From a bacterium (GTDB lineage: Bacteria > Actinomycetota > Acidimicrobiia > Spongiisociales > ZC4RG35): a stretch of DNA of 32,482 bases. Positions within the stretch are counted from its first letter, which is position 1, and each line of letters opens with the position of its first letter. Shown here piece by piece: positions 1 to 7,370 of the stretch. A program made the translations under genes and the position numbers. The stretch is taken from NCBI GenBank assembly GCA_024641285.1, contig JAHEDH010000023.1:1-32482 (forward strand), given 5' to 3'. The notes under the pieces were generated by a model. The model ran no database searches. It was not told where the DNA came from and saw only the letters and a program-made list of their open reading frames with translations.

Positions 1-265
1 GGATCTGGGCGAGGGCGATCCGCACCGGTCCGAGATCGGACGTGCCGATCGCCGTCAGGTCGAAGCTGTGTCGATGTGCAGTCAACTCCTCGACGGCTCG
101 CAACGTGGCCTCGCCGACCAGCCGGGCGCGCTGATAGGGATCGGAGGTTCCCTCGGCGGTCCCGGTGTACTGCTTGTTCCCGCGACCGATCGCCACCGAG
201 ACCGACGCACGTCCGTTCTCGAGACGCTGATCGATCGTAGCGAGGAACGGGCGGTCTTCGAACAT
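1..265 (-). CDS. Conserved-looking protein of unknown function (C-terminus beyond left edge)
   Basis: Reading leftward from the ATG at 265, an open frame of 88 codons runs off the window edge. The peptide begins MFEDRPFLATIDQRLENG and continues with alternating beta-like and helical stretches, including TGTAEGTSDPYQRARLVGEA. This resembles a small alpha/beta domain. An in-frame TAG stop at 277-275 lies four codons upstream, and no other start codon falls between, so this start is well supported. There is no Shine-Dalgarno; TAGTGT sits 6 bases before the ATG, suggesting a leaderless transcript. Codon third positions are GC-rich as in neighbours. I do not recognise the family and assign no function. 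Confidence 0.6.
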   Translation of the reverse strand, partial: MFEDRPFLATIDQRLENGRASVSVAIGRGNKQYTGTAEGTSDPYQRARLVGEATLRAVEELTAHRHSFDLTAIGTSDLGPVRIALAQI

Positions 266-336
266 CCCGCAACACTACGGATGGTCGCGAAAAGCCGCAT
301 GGGCGGAACGACCCAATCTGTCGGCAGCCCTTCGGG

Positions 337-1734
337 CTAGCCCCCGGGGATCGGCTCGTCCCCACAAGCATCCTGGAGACGGCGAAGCAGCAGTCGCAGC
401 TCCTGCACGACCTCCTTCTGACCGGGCTCGCCGATGATGTTGCGCATCTCGAACGGATCCGATTCCAGGTCGAACAACTCCCACTCCGGCGGCGCACTCG
501 GGCCGCGAGCTCCGGGCTTGCCGAGCGGATCGTTGTAGTAGCAGATGAGTTTGTGGCGATGAGTGCGCACGCCGTAGTGCGCCCAGACGTTGTGGTCACG
601 GTCCTGGTGCATCCAATACCGGTAGTACATCGCCTGCTGCCAGTCGTCGGGAATCTCGCCGGAGAGGAGGGAGCCGAAGCTCGCCCCTTGGATGTGAGAC
701 GGAACGTCGATACCGGCCAGTTCGAGGAACGTTGGGGCGAAATCGACGTTGAGCACCATCTCCGAGCACACCGAGCCGGGCTCGACCAGTCGTGGATAGC
801 GCACGAGCAGCGGCATGGACAGCGACTCCTCGTACATGAAGCGCTTGTCGAACCAGCCGTGGTCACCGAGGAAGAACCCCTGATCGGATGTGTAGACGAC
901 GATGGTGTCGGCGGCCAGGTCGTGTTCGTCGAGCCAATCGAGCACGCGGCCGACGTTGTCGTCGATGGAGGCGACCACCCTGAGGTAGTCCTTGATGTAG
1001 CGCTGATAGCGCCACGAGACCTCTTCGTCGTGGCTCAGCCCGGCGGGCACCGGTTCCTTCAGATCGGCCTCGTTGAGATCCATCATTCTCATCTCGGCAA
1101 CCCGCGCCGCCGTCGCCCGATGCTCGTAGTCGTCCCAGAACGTCTCCGGCTCGGGGATGTGCTCGCCGTCGAACATCGTCGCGTGTGCGGTGTCGGGCTC
1201 CCACGGCCGGTGAGGCGCCTTGTGATGGATCATGAGCGCAAACGGCCGTTCCCGATCGCGTCGCTCGAGCCAGTCGAGGCTCATGTCGGTGATGATGTCG
1301 GTGGCATATCCCTCGACGACGATCCGACCCGCCGGGGTGTGGAAATCGGGGTCGTGATACAGCCCCTGGTCGGGAAGCACCGCCCACTCGTCGAAGCCGG
1401 TCGGGTCGTGATCGGAACCGTGACCCAGATGCCACTTGCCGAAGATCGCCGTCTGATAGCCGGCCGCCTGCATCAGCTTCGGATAGGTGACCAGCCCGTT
1501 GTCCATCGGCGTATCGAGGGTCGTCACGCCGTTGACGTGGTTGTACGTTCCGGTGAGGACGGCCGCCCGGCTCGGCGTACATATCGAATTCGTGCAGAAG
1601 CAGGCATCGAACCGCATCCCCTCGCGCGCGATGCGGTCGAGCTGCGGGGTGGTGTTGATCCTGCTGCCATACGCACCGATGGCGTGACTGGCGTGGTCAT
1701 CCGACATGATGAACAAGAGGTTGGGGCGAGCCAT
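337..1734 (-). CDS. Type I sulfatase (formylglycine-dependent, arylsulfatase/choline-sulfatase superfamily)
   Basis: A 465-residue alkaline-phosphatase-fold sulfatase that hydrolyses sulfate esters. The N-terminus shows the metal-binding LLFIMSDDH (Asp12, Asp13). The modification motif CTPSRAAVLTG places the catalytic cysteine at residue 52; in this family it is converted to formylglycine. Further signatures are FGKWHLG, HHKAPHRPW and YTSDQGFFLGDHGWFDKR, the last typical of the heparan/iduronate-sulfatase-like branch. The C-terminus (ELFDLESDPFEMRN) is the usual sulfatase tail motif. No signal peptide is visible, so it is probably cytoplasmic. The substrate cannot be read from sequence, and no maturation enzyme is encoded nearby. 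There is no Shine-Dalgarno; TAGCCT lies 6 bases before the ATG. It stands alone, divergent from mscL. Confidence 0.9.
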   Translation of the reverse strand: MARPNLLFIMSDDHASHAIGAYGSRINTTPQLDRIAREGMRFDACFCTNSICTPSRAAVLTGTYNHVNGVTTLDTPMDNGLVTYPKLMQAAGYQTAIFGKWHLGHGSDHDPTGFDEWAVLPDQGLYHDPDFHTPAGRIVVEGYATDIITDMSLDWLERRDRERPFALMIHHKAPHRPWEPDTAHATMFDGEHIPEPETFWDDYEHRATAARVAEMRMMDLNEADLKEPVPAGLSHDEEVSWRYQRYIKDYLRVVASIDDNVGRVLDWLDEHDLAADTIVVYTSDQGFFLGDHGWFDKRFMYEESLSMPLLVRYPRLVEPGSVCSEMVLNVDFAPTFLELAGIDVPSHIQGASFGSLLSGEIPDDWQQAMYYRYWMHQDRDHNVWAHYGVRTHRHKLICYYNDPLGKPGARGPSAPPEWELFDLESDPFEMRNIIGEPGQKEVVQELRLLLRRLQDACGDEPIPGG

Positions 1735-1826
1735 GCCGTGAGGCTAACGAGCTGGGTTTCGGCGCCGACCTGCCATGCCGCCCGATATCTTTGGCGCGTC
1801 AGCTACTCGACAAACGGAGGGGATCG

Positions 1827-2192
1827 ATGATCCAAGAGTTCAAGGACTTCATCAACAAGGGCAACATGATCGATCTGGCAGTGGCGTTCGTCATGGGCGT
1901 CGCATTCGCCAGCGTGATCGGGGCATTCACGGATCGAATCGTCAGTCCCCTGATCGGCCTGATCTTCAGCGTCGACAACCTGGACGGATTGTGGACGTTC
2001 GCCAACGGAGCCGGATCAGTCGGTGCCTTCATCGGCGCGTTCATCAACTTCCTCATCGTTGCGTTCGTGATGTTCCTCGTCGTCAAGGCGTACAACAACA
2101 TGAAGCCGGCAGTCGAAGAGGCCCCGGCGGAGGACCCCGAAGACGTCAAGCTGCTTCGCGAGATTCGCGACAGCCTCAAGGCCCAGGCCTGA
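1827..2192 (+). CDS. mscL: Large-conductance mechanosensitive channel MscL
   Basis: A 121-residue inner-membrane channel that opens under membrane tension to release solutes during osmotic downshock. The N-terminal amphipathic helix (MIQEFKDFINKGN) leads into the pore-lining first membrane helix, with the conserved DLAVAFVMGVAFASVIGAFTDRIVSPLIG (quoted here in outline, residues about 16-45). A periplasmic loop follows, then TM2 (about 65-88). The acidic cytoplasmic helix ends in KLLREIRDSLKAQ, as expected of the family. The start at 1827 has GGAGG at 1816-1820. An in-frame TTG at 1791 would add 12 residues upstream of this ribosome site and is not favoured. A strong hairpin follows the stop. 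Confidence 0.96.
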   Translation: MIQEFKDFINKGNMIDLAVAFVMGVAFASVIGAFTDRIVSPLIGLIFSVDNLDGLWTFANGAGSVGAFIGAFINFLIVAFVMFLVVKAYNNMKPAVEEAPAEDPEDVKLLREIRDSLKAQA

Positions 2193-2210
2193 TCCGACGG
2201 ATCGAGAACA

Positions 2211-2235
2211 CGGGGGACGCTTTCGGCGTCCCCCG
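2211..2235. terminator. Hairpin between convergent mscL and the DUF3151 gene
   Basis: A perfect 10-bp stem (2211-2220 with 2226-2235) closes a 5-base loop, 19 bases after the mscL stop and 12 bases before the end of the opposing gene. There is no clear T-tract on either side, so this is a probable bidirectional terminator rather than a textbook intrinsic one. Confidence 0.65.
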
Positions 2236-2247
2236 TCCCAATGTCGA

Positions 2248-2682
2248 TCAGTCCGCTGGAGGCCAGGTCGGATCGAGCATCCGCAGGAACTCCTCGCACC
2301 GCTCGTGCTCGGACTCCTCACCGATGACGGCCGACATCCTGGCCAGCCCGGCGAGACACCGGAGGAACCCACGGTTGGACTCGTACCTCCATCGGACGTA
2401 GCCGGAGCCGCGCCAACCGTTCTTCCTCAGACTGTCGAGCCCGCGGTGGTAACCCACCCGAAACGCCGAGTACGCCCGGACCGCGAAGTCGACCCCCGAG
2501 CCCGCACCTTCAATCGCATCGCCCAGGGCCGCCCAGGCGAACAGCGATTCGGGATGATCGGCGACCACCTGGGATAGTGCCGGTAGGTTGTCGCCAGACG
2601 CCTCGATTCGATCGAGCATGCCCTGATCCGCGGTGGGCAGAATGGTCTCCGGCGGCCCGGAAGGGGTGAGGTTGACATCCAT
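2248..2682 (-). CDS. DUF3151 family protein
   Basis: A 144-residue soluble protein of a family that I know mainly from Actinomycetota and that has no established function. Family hallmarks are visible. An ETILP start segment is followed by HPESLFAWAALGDAIE, the YSAFRVGYHRGLDSLRKNGWRG block, and the GFLRCLAGLARM...IGEESEHERCEEFLRMLDP tail (described in pieces). Length agrees with the family. There is no Shine-Dalgarno; TAGGGT is 6 bases before the ATG, so the message is probably leaderless. It is divergent from the thioredoxin-like gene and convergent with mscL. Confidence 0.88.
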   Translation of the reverse strand: MDVNLTPSGPPETILPTADQGMLDRIEASGDNLPALSQVVADHPESLFAWAALGDAIEGAGSGVDFAVRAYSAFRVGYHRGLDSLRKNGWRGSGYVRWRYESNRGFLRCLAGLARMSAVIGEESEHERCEEFLRMLDPTWPPAD

Positions 2683-2766
2683 CGGGCGACCCTACCGGAT
2701 TCGAGTTTCTCGTTTCGTAATCGCAGCGGGCTCCGATACCGGACGAGCCCGTGCGAGTATGCGCGC

Positions 2767-3387
2767 ATGCCGTCGTCGCGAGCGTTCGCCGTGGGTTCTC
2801 TTGCCCTGCTTCTCGCAGCCGGCGTCTGGGCGCTTCGCAGCAGCGAGTCCGAGGAAGGGGAGCCGGAGTCTGCCTTGCCGGTCACGGCAGGGACAACCGC
2901 CGACAACGGAACGGGACTGACGGCGGCAGACGTGCCCGTGTTGAGGCCTGCACCCGACCTCGTCGAACTCGACGGATGGCTCCAGACCGACATCGAGTCA
3001 CTCGAGCAACTCGAAGGCAAGATCGTCATCCTCCAGTTCTGGACGTTCTCCTGCAGCAACTGCAAGGCGACCATCCCGACGCTGCAGGCCCTCTATGGGA
3101 TGTATGGTCGAGATGAGCTCGAGATCGTCGGGGTGCACGCTCCCGAGTTCTCGTTCGAGGAGAGCCCCGCAGCGATTCTCGAGGCTGCCGGGGATCTCGA
3201 CGTGTCGTGGCCGATCGCGCTCGACACCCGGAAGCGGAACTTCCACTCCTGGCAGGAGGGCCGGACCGCCTACTGGCCGAGGACGTACGTGATCGACGGT
3301 GACGGCCTGATCAGATTCGACCACATCGGCGAAGGGAAGTACGAGGACCTCAGGGACACGGTGGCTGCACTGGTCGGCGACCTGTGA
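2767..3387 (+). CDS. TlpA/DipZ-like membrane-anchored thioredoxin-family protein
   Basis: A 206-residue extracytoplasmic thiol-disulfide protein. Residues 5-23 form a signal anchor (FAVGSLALLLAAGVWAL), followed by an acidic, Thr/Ser-rich spacer to about residue 60. The thioredoxin-like domain has the redox motif CSNC at Cys96/Cys99 in FWTFSCSNC, and a cis-proline (Pro171) in YWPRTYVIDGDG. WTFSCSNC and the later RNFHSWQEGRTAYWP resemble the thioredoxin part of DipZ proteins. The last four bases overlap the next gene (GTGA), so the two are translationally coupled. Together they look like a split DipZ/CcdA pair that passes reducing power across the membrane; the partner substrate is unknown. Confidence 0.85.
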   Translation: MPSSRAFAVGSLALLLAAGVWALRSSESEEGEPESALPVTAGTTADNGTGLTAADVPVLRPAPDLVELDGWLQTDIESLEQLEGKIVILQFWTFSCSNCKATIPTLQALYGMYGRDELEIVGVHAPEFSFEESPAAILEAAGDLDVSWPIALDTRKRNFHSWQEGRTAYWPRTYVIDGDGLIRFDHIGEGKYEDLRDTVAALVGDL

Positions 3388-3971
3388 TCGATGCCTTCGC
3401 CGAAGCAGTGAGGGACCTCGCCCTCCCATGCTCGTTGACACTCGTCATCCCCGGTGTCGCGGCGAGCCTATCGGCGCGGTCGAACCCGCTGGCAGTGGCG
3501 ACCTCGACGTTCGCAGGGACTGCAGTCGTCGGATGGCTCCGCATCTCCGGACAGATCCCGTCGAGCCTCACCTGGTGGAGTTCGATGGGCGTCGGCATCC
3601 TGGTCCTGGTCGCCTACGGGGCGCTCTTCGCCCGAGCGACCCGGCCGGGGCAGCGGGTCACCGCAGGCCTCGTGGTCGGGGCGTCGGCCGCCTCGATCTG
3701 GACTCCGTGTGTTGGCGAGCAACTCGGTTCGATCCTCAACCGAGCGCCCGAAGACGCGGTCGGTGTGGCCCTCCCATTCATTGCGTTCATCGCCGGCATC
3801 AGCATCGTCGCCATCGCAGTCGCCCTGGCCCGTGTCGGCTTCGATCCTCCCGAGTCCGTCTCGACGTTCCTCTCGAGGATCGGAGTCGCCATGGGACTCG
3901 CCATCGCAGTCCTGATCGGATCGGGCCTCTACTCGAACGTCGTGGCCCAACTCGTCACCTGGAGCCTTTGA
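3384..3971 (+). CDS. CcdA/DsbD-like transmembrane thiol electron-transfer protein
   Basis: A 195-residue polytopic membrane protein with about six hydrophobic segments. Two conserved cysteines sit at the start of equivalent helices. One is in ALPCSLTLVIPG (Cys16) and one in IWTPCVGEQLG (Cys109), matching the paired PC motifs of CcdA/DsbD, which relay electrons from cytoplasmic thioredoxin to an external partner. The GTG start at 3384 overlaps the stop of the upstream thioredoxin-like gene by four bases, so that protein is the natural redox partner. The first motif has Ser-Leu after the cysteine, a slightly divergent form. The product is probably needed for periplasmic disulfide reduction or cytochrome c maturation; the target is not shown. 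Confidence 0.82.
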   Translation: MIDAFAEAVRDLALPCSLTLVIPGVAASLSARSNPLAVATSTFAGTAVVGWLRISGQIPSSLTWWSSMGVGILVLVAYGALFARATRPGQRVTAGLVVGASAASIWTPCVGEQLGSILNRAPEDAVGVALPFIAFIAGISIVAIAVALARVGFDPPESVSTFLSRIGVAMGLAIAVLIGSGLYSNVVAQLVTWSL

Positions 3972-4033
3972 CGGCCCTGGCTGGAAGCGTCGTACCGACA
4001 CGGCCAACTGCAGACACACCACCCGCGGGCACG

Positions 4034-4216
4034 CAGCCGATGTTGTCCCCCACGAAGTGGGGGAAGGTTCCTCCAAGGCGAGGAGCGAACCTTGGAGGTA
4101 GGGGGCCTGCACCCACCGCGAGCATGCAGACATGTAGGGACCTGTCATCTCGCGGCATCCCCCTACCCGCAAACGGGTCCCTTCCCCCAGCGAGCTGGGG
4201 GACACCAACCGATGTT
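4034..4216. repeat. Inverted-pair GTCCCC/GGGGG two-hairpin element flanked by 11-bp direct repeats
   Basis: This fills most of the 301-base gap between the CcdA-like gene and padR. Left unit 4045-4105: stem CCCCCAC-GAA-GTGGGGG (4047-4063), then a second inverted repeat (4064-4070 with 4087-4093, or alternatively 4070-4078 with 4090-4098), then GTAGGGGG. Right unit 4159-4203 is the same module in reverse orientation: CCCCCTAC, stem 4165-4178, stem CCCCCAG-CGAG-CTGGGGG (4184-4201). An inner pair, CCGCGAG/CTCGCGG (4116-4122, 4149-4155), lies between. CAGCCGATGTT (4034-4044) and CAACCGATGTT (4206-4216) flank it, matching 10 of 11 bases, like a target-site duplication. No coding frame is visible inside. 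Confidence 0.75.
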
Positions 4217-4237
4217 CACCGCGCAGTGCGGGTGGAC

Positions 4238-4278
4238 TTGACTACCTTGCATAGCGTGTTAGCGTGTCATGCATGGTA
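4238..4278 (+). promoter_or_regulatory. padR promoter with overlapping inverted-repeat operator
   Basis: A TTGACT -35 (4238-4243), 16-base spacer and TAGCGT -10 (4260-4265) place the transcription start near the ATG at 4273. Superimposed is an inverted repeat, TACCTTGCAT (4243-4252) and ATGCATGGTA (4269-4278), with 9 of 10 bases symmetric. Between the arms lies a tandem TAGCGTGT-TAGCGTGT (4252-4267). PadR repressors bind such palindromes over their own promoters, so autoregulation is a reasonable inference. Confidence 0.6.
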
Positions 4279-4632
4279 ACTGGCCACGGAGTAGAGCGGA
4301 GCTCGCAGTTGCTCAAGGGCGTGCTCGACATGTGCCTCTTGGCGGTGATCTCCGAACAGCCGAGTTACGGCTACGAGATGGTGCGAAAGCTCTCGAGCAG
4401 GGGTCTCGACCTGGTGAGTGACGGGACGATCTACCCGGTGCTCTCCCGGCTGCAGCGAGGCGGTCTGATCGACTCGTACCTCGAACCATCTACCGAGGGC
4501 CCGGCACGCAAGTACTACCGAGTCACCGAGGCGGGCACATCCCGCCTCGCTGAGTGGACGAACGAATGGAGAACGATGAGCGACGGCGTCGAAGCCGTGC
4601 TCGAAGGAGCGAACGACGATGGACACAGCTGA
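4273..4632 (+). CDS. PadR-family transcriptional regulator
   Basis: A 119-residue winged-helix repressor. SSQLLKGVLDMCLLAVI, SYGYEMVRKL, GTIYPVLSRLQRGGLI and GPARKYYRVTEAG are the standard PadR blocks for the recognition helix and wing; the C-terminal helix (about 90-110) would dimerise. ATG 4273 is preferred over the GTG at 4264 because the likely -10 box and operator cover that GTG, leaving a leaderless message. The 3' end overlaps the next gene by 14 bases. PadR genes commonly regulate a linked membrane protein of the HAAS type, as here. The ligand or signal is unknown. Confidence 0.9.
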   Translation: MVTGHGVERSSQLLKGVLDMCLLAVISEQPSYGYEMVRKLSSRGLDLVSDGTIYPVLSRLQRGGLIDSYLEPSTEGPARKYYRVTEAGTSRLAEWTNEWRTMSDGVEAVLEGANDDGHS

Positions 4633-5419
4633 CACCGCCCGACTCATCGCGGACTGCGAGAAGTACTGGCGGTCGACGGGGGTCCCTCGCCGCTATGTCG
4701 CGTCCATGCGCAACGAGCTTCGCCAGCACCTCGACGAGGCACTGGCCGAAGGTCGGTCGATCGACGCCGTGGTCGGTCCCAGCCCGGCGGCGTTCGCCGA
4801 GAGCTGGGCCGCCGAACACCGCGACCTCGACGCCAACCACGCCTGGGAGGCGATCACCAAGGGTGACCCGGAGGCCGACAAGGAGCGCAGGTTTGCCCTG
4901 GTTTCGTACGTTCTCGGAGGCATCGCCATCGTCGGCGGCGTCATCACCGGGAGCTTGATCAGAGGAGAGACGAACGTGGACGATGACATCTGGCGTTGGG
5001 TGTGGACCCTGCTCGCCCTCGGCTTCGGTGTGGGCGAGATCTTCACTGCGGCGTTCTTCCTACTGCCCTTCGCCATCGGCGCGGCCGCAGCTGCGGTGCT
5101 GGCATGGTTCGGGGTCGGACTGCTGGCGCAGTGGTTCGTCTTCTTCGGCGTGTCGCTGATCGCGTTCGCCTATCTGCGGCGGTTCATCGTGGCCCAGGAT
5201 GCCCTCGACCAGCCGAGAGTCGGCGCCAATCGCTGGGCCGGCATGGAAGGAGTCGTCCTCCAGGACATCGACAACGACGAAGCCGTCGGCATGGTCCGGG
5301 TCGAGTCCGAAGAGTGGCGCGCCGTCTCCGACGACGGAAGCGTGATCACGGCCGGCAGCCGAATCAAGGTCATCGACGTTCGAGGCGCCCGCCTCGTCGT
5401 CACACCGAAAGATCACTGA
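4619..5419 (+). CDS. HAAS-like / NfeD fusion membrane protein
   Basis: A 266-residue protein with two recognisable parts. Residues 5-66 resemble the HAAS/DUF1700-type helical domain that accompanies PadR regulators (ADCEKYWRSTGVPRRYV, ELRQHLDEALAEGRS). A first membrane helix is at about 93-112. Residues 127-190 then carry NfeD-like helices (TLLALGFGVGEIFTAAFFLLPFA and following). Residues 202-263 form the NfeD OB-fold (GANRWAGMEGVVLQDI ... VITAGSRIKVIDVRGARLVV, in pieces). NfeD proteins partner with SPFH/stomatin proteins in membrane microdomains, and the next gene is one. The ribosome site AAGGAG (4604-4609) lies within padR. HAAS-NfeD fusion is an uncommon arrangement in my experience. Confidence 0.82.
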   Translation: MDTADTARLIADCEKYWRSTGVPRRYVASMRNELRQHLDEALAEGRSIDAVVGPSPAAFAESWAAEHRDLDANHAWEAITKGDPEADKERRFALVSYVLGGIAIVGGVITGSLIRGETNVDDDIWRWVWTLLALGFGVGEIFTAAFFLLPFAIGAAAAAVLAWFGVGLLAQWFVFFGVSLIAFAYLRRFIVAQDALDQPRVGANRWAGMEGVVLQDIDNDEAVGMVRVESEEWRAVSDDGSVITAGSRIKVIDVRGARLVVTPKDH

Positions 5420-5449
5420 CAGAACACCCGAGCAAAGGAGAAACAACAC

Positions 5450-6379
5450 ATGGAGGCGTTCATCGTCTTGCTGTTCGTCGTCGCCGTGGCGGCGATCCTG
5501 GTGGCAGCCACCGGGTTCCGGATCGTCCGGCCGTTCGAGCGGGGGCTCATCGAGTTCCTCGGTCGATACGAGAAGACGGTCGAATCGGGCCTGCGATGGG
5601 TCATCCCATTCGTCAAGCGCCTCGAGAAGGTCGACATGCGCGAGCAGGTCGTCGACGTGCCGCCTCAAGAGGTGATCACCAAGGACAACGTCGCCGTCAC
5701 CGTCGACGCCGTGATCTACTACGAGCCGACCGACCCCGTGAAGCTGAAGTACAACGTGGGGAACTTCATCCTCGCGGTGACCAAGCTCGCACAGACCAAC
5801 CTGAGGAACGTGGTCGGTGACCTCGACCTCGACTCGGCACTCACGTCACGCGAGGTGATCAACTCCAAGCTTCGTCAGATCCTCGACGATGCCACCGACA
5901 AGTGGGGCACACGCGTCGTCCGCGTCGAGATCCAGCGGATCGAGCCGCCGGCAGACGTCACCGAGGCGATGCACCGCCAGATGAAGGCGGAGCGCGATCG
6001 TCGCGCCGCAGTCACCGAGGCAGAAGGTGAGAAGCGCGCCGCGATCCTCAAGGCAGAGGGCGTTCGCGAGTCGAACGTGCTCGAGGCCAAGGGCCAGGCA
6101 GAAGCCATCAAAGAGGTGGCCGACGCCGAGCAGTACCAGAAGCTCACGGTCGCCGAAGGTGAAGGTCAGGCGATCGAGCGGGTGTTCGCCGCAATCCACA
6201 ACGGCGACCCGACACCCGACCTGATTGCGATCCGCTATCTCGAGGCTCTGCAAGGCATCGCAAACGGCAGCGCGACGAAGGTCTTCCTCCCGCTCGACAC
6301 GAGCGGTGTCCTCGGAAGCGTCGCCGCCATCGGCGAGCTGTTCAACGGCGCCAACGGACACGGGCCGACCGGCAGCTGA
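5450..6379 (+). CDS. SPFH/Band 7 domain protein (stomatin/slipin-like)
   Basis: A 309-residue membrane-microdomain scaffold. One N-terminal membrane anchor (residues 3-22) precedes an SPFH domain (about 25-190) with [32 protein letters not shown], here given only as a region, and [20 protein letters not shown]. An Ala/Glu-rich coiled coil follows (about 185-245), with [18 protein letters not shown] and [20 protein letters not shown]-type repeats, and a short C-terminal tail. The layout matches stomatin/QmcA proteins. AAAGGAG (5434-5440) precedes the ATG. Thirty bases separate it from the NfeD-fusion gene, so the two partners are co-transcribed, probably under PadR control. It is thought to organise lipid domains or protect membrane proteases; the specific role here is inferred only from family. 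Confidence 0.93.
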   Translation: MEAFIVLLFVVAVAAILVAATGFRIVRPFERGLIEFLGRYEKTVESGLRWVIPFVKRLEKVDMREQVVDVPPQEVITKDNVAVTVDAVIYYEPTDPVKLKYNVGNFILAVTKLAQTNLRNVVGDLDLDSALTSREVINSKLRQILDDATDKWGTRVVRVEIQRIEPPADVTEAMHRQMKAERDRRAAVTEAEGEKRAAILKAEGVRESNVLEAKGQAEAIKEVADAEQYQKLTVAEGEGQAIERVFAAIHNGDPTPDLIAIRYLEALQGIANGSATKVFLPLDTSGVLGSVAAIGELFNGANGHGPTGS

Positions 6380-6396
6380 TCGATACGCATGAGTGT

Positions 6397-6425
6397 GGGG
6401 GCGGGAAGGAGTCCTTCCCGCCCCC
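6397..6425 (+). terminator. Strong hairpin after the SPFH gene
   Basis: A 13-bp perfect, GC-rich stem (6397-6409 with 6413-6425) with a 3-base loop begins 17 bases after the SPFH stop. No T-run follows. It most likely ends the padR-NfeD-SPFH transcript. Confidence 0.75.
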
Positions 6426-6493
6426 GCGATCGCGCGGCAGGCGGTAGCCGGCTCATACGATCAGCGCACCTCCCGCCCATGGCGGCGCGACCG

Positions 6494-6520
6494 AGCCGAG
6501 TGGCGATCGGCCACTCGGCT
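6494..6520 (-). terminator. Hairpin after the PspC/LiaF operon
   Basis: An 11-bp perfect stem (6494-6504 with 6510-6520) with a 5-base loop lies 8 bases beyond the end of the last gene of the minus-strand operon. With the hairpin at 6397-6425 it insulates two convergent operons. Confidence 0.65.
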
Positions 6521-6528
6521 CATCGCGA

Positions 6529-6735
6529 TCAGGTGGGAGACCCCAACCTCCGCTCGGGACGCCGAGCCGTGAAGACGAGGATCAGGCCGATGGTCACCAG
6601 GACCAAAGGACCGGCATACCTCAGGTCGCGGAGCGAGAAGTCCCACACCTCGAGCGCCTCGAGCGTGAAAACGACTCCGAACACCGTCAGTGCCGCGCCC
6701 CACACGAAGGTCGGAACATGGATTCGATCCATCAT
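6529..6735 (-). CDS. Small two-helix membrane protein (LiaI/DUF5668-like)
   Basis: A 68-residue membrane protein. Residues 6-26 (VPTFVWGAALTVFGVVFTLEA) and about 38-56 are hydrophobic, and the tail is Arg-rich. The pattern GAALTVFGVVF...LVLVTIGLILVF resembles the LiaI/DUF5668 membrane module that recurs in the N-terminal part of its upstream neighbour. Its ATG overlaps the LiaF-like stop by four bases (ATGA), so it is translated with that gene. In Firmicutes LiaI partners LiaF in sensing cell-envelope damage; here the role is inferred from operon position. The family call is tentative because the protein is so short. Confidence 0.72.
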   Translation of the reverse strand: MMDRIHVPTFVWGAALTVFGVVFTLEALEVWDFSLRDLRYAGPLVLVTIGLILVFTARRPERRLGSPT

Positions 6736-7370
6736 CTGCGCACCTCCACCTGGCCCATGAAGACGCTGGCATCGATCACCAGTACGTCTCTCGCCGAGCC
6801 TGACGTCGTGAAACTGTCTTCGACATCGATGCCCTCGGTCCGCTCACCGAAGATGCGGACCTCACCCGCTCCGGAGCGGGCCTGGACGTCGACCGCGACG
6901 TCCTCGGGAACGATCACGAGGAGATCGCCCAGACCGACGTCTGCCTCGATCTCGACCGTGCCTTCAACTGGGAGCTCACTGAGATCGATTCGGAGCGAAC
7001 CGATCCCGAGTCGATAGGGTGATTCGAGCTCGGACATCGATGACGGGTCGATCCGCCGGTCACCGACACCGCCGCGGAAGCCCTGCGTCGGCGCCACCGC
7101 CGTGAAGAGCGTGATCACGGCGAGGATCACGCCGAAGGTCACGAGCCCCGGGTGGTCGCCCTCGAAGGAGAGCGCCAGCAGCACGACTCCGACGGCGGAG
7201 ACGAGCAGTGGGAGGACCAGCTCGGGCCCGATGTCGATCCAGTCGAACCGGTCGGCCATCCACACGGCGCCGACAACGACGAGCAACGCGCCCATTGCCA
7301 GCCGCCCGTTCGATGACGGCGGGCGCCCGGTCTGCTGGATGGACTCGGTTCGATCATCGAGAACTGTCAC
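6732..7370 (-). CDS. LiaF-like envelope-stress membrane protein
   Basis: A 212-residue protein. Its N-terminal half has three to four membrane helices of the LiaI/DUF5668 type (MGALLVVVGAVWMADRF, LPLLVSAVGVVLLALSF, LVTFGVILAVITLFTAV). The C-terminal half is a beta-rich LiaF-type domain (LGIGSLRIDLSELP ... VEADVGLGDLLVIVPEDVAV, in outline), as in proteins that sense or hold back a LiaRS-like signalling pathway. I chose GTG 7370 because GGGGAGG lies just upstream at 7379-7385; a GTG at 7379 would fall on that site. It overlaps the pspC 3' end by 17 bases and the next gene by 4. No LiaRS two-component pair occurs in this window. Confidence 0.78.
   Translation of the reverse strand: MTVLDDRTESIQQTGRPPSSNGRLAMGALLVVVGAVWMADRFDWIDIGPELVLPLLVSAVGVVLLALSFEGDHPGLVTFGVILAVITLFTAVAPTQGFRGGVGDRRIDPSSMSELESPYRLGIGSLRIDLSELPVEGTVEIEADVGLGDLLVIVPEDVAVDVQARSGAGEVRIFGERTEGIDVEDSFTTSGSARDVLVIDASVFMGQVEVRR

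Noticed and set aside
326-338. AGCCC-TTC-GGGCT hairpin at the sulfatase 3' end as a terminator
   Set aside because: A 5-bp stem overlapping the stop codon is too weak to claim.
1791-1826. TTG-initiated extension of mscL
   Set aside because: The added 12 residues do not resemble MscL N-termini, and GGAGG is correctly placed for ATG 1827.
553-1830. 425-codon plus-strand open frame opposite the sulfatase
   Set aside because: It is antisense to a gene with clear catalytic motifs. Its product is low in recognisable domains, and long antisense frames are expected at this GC content.
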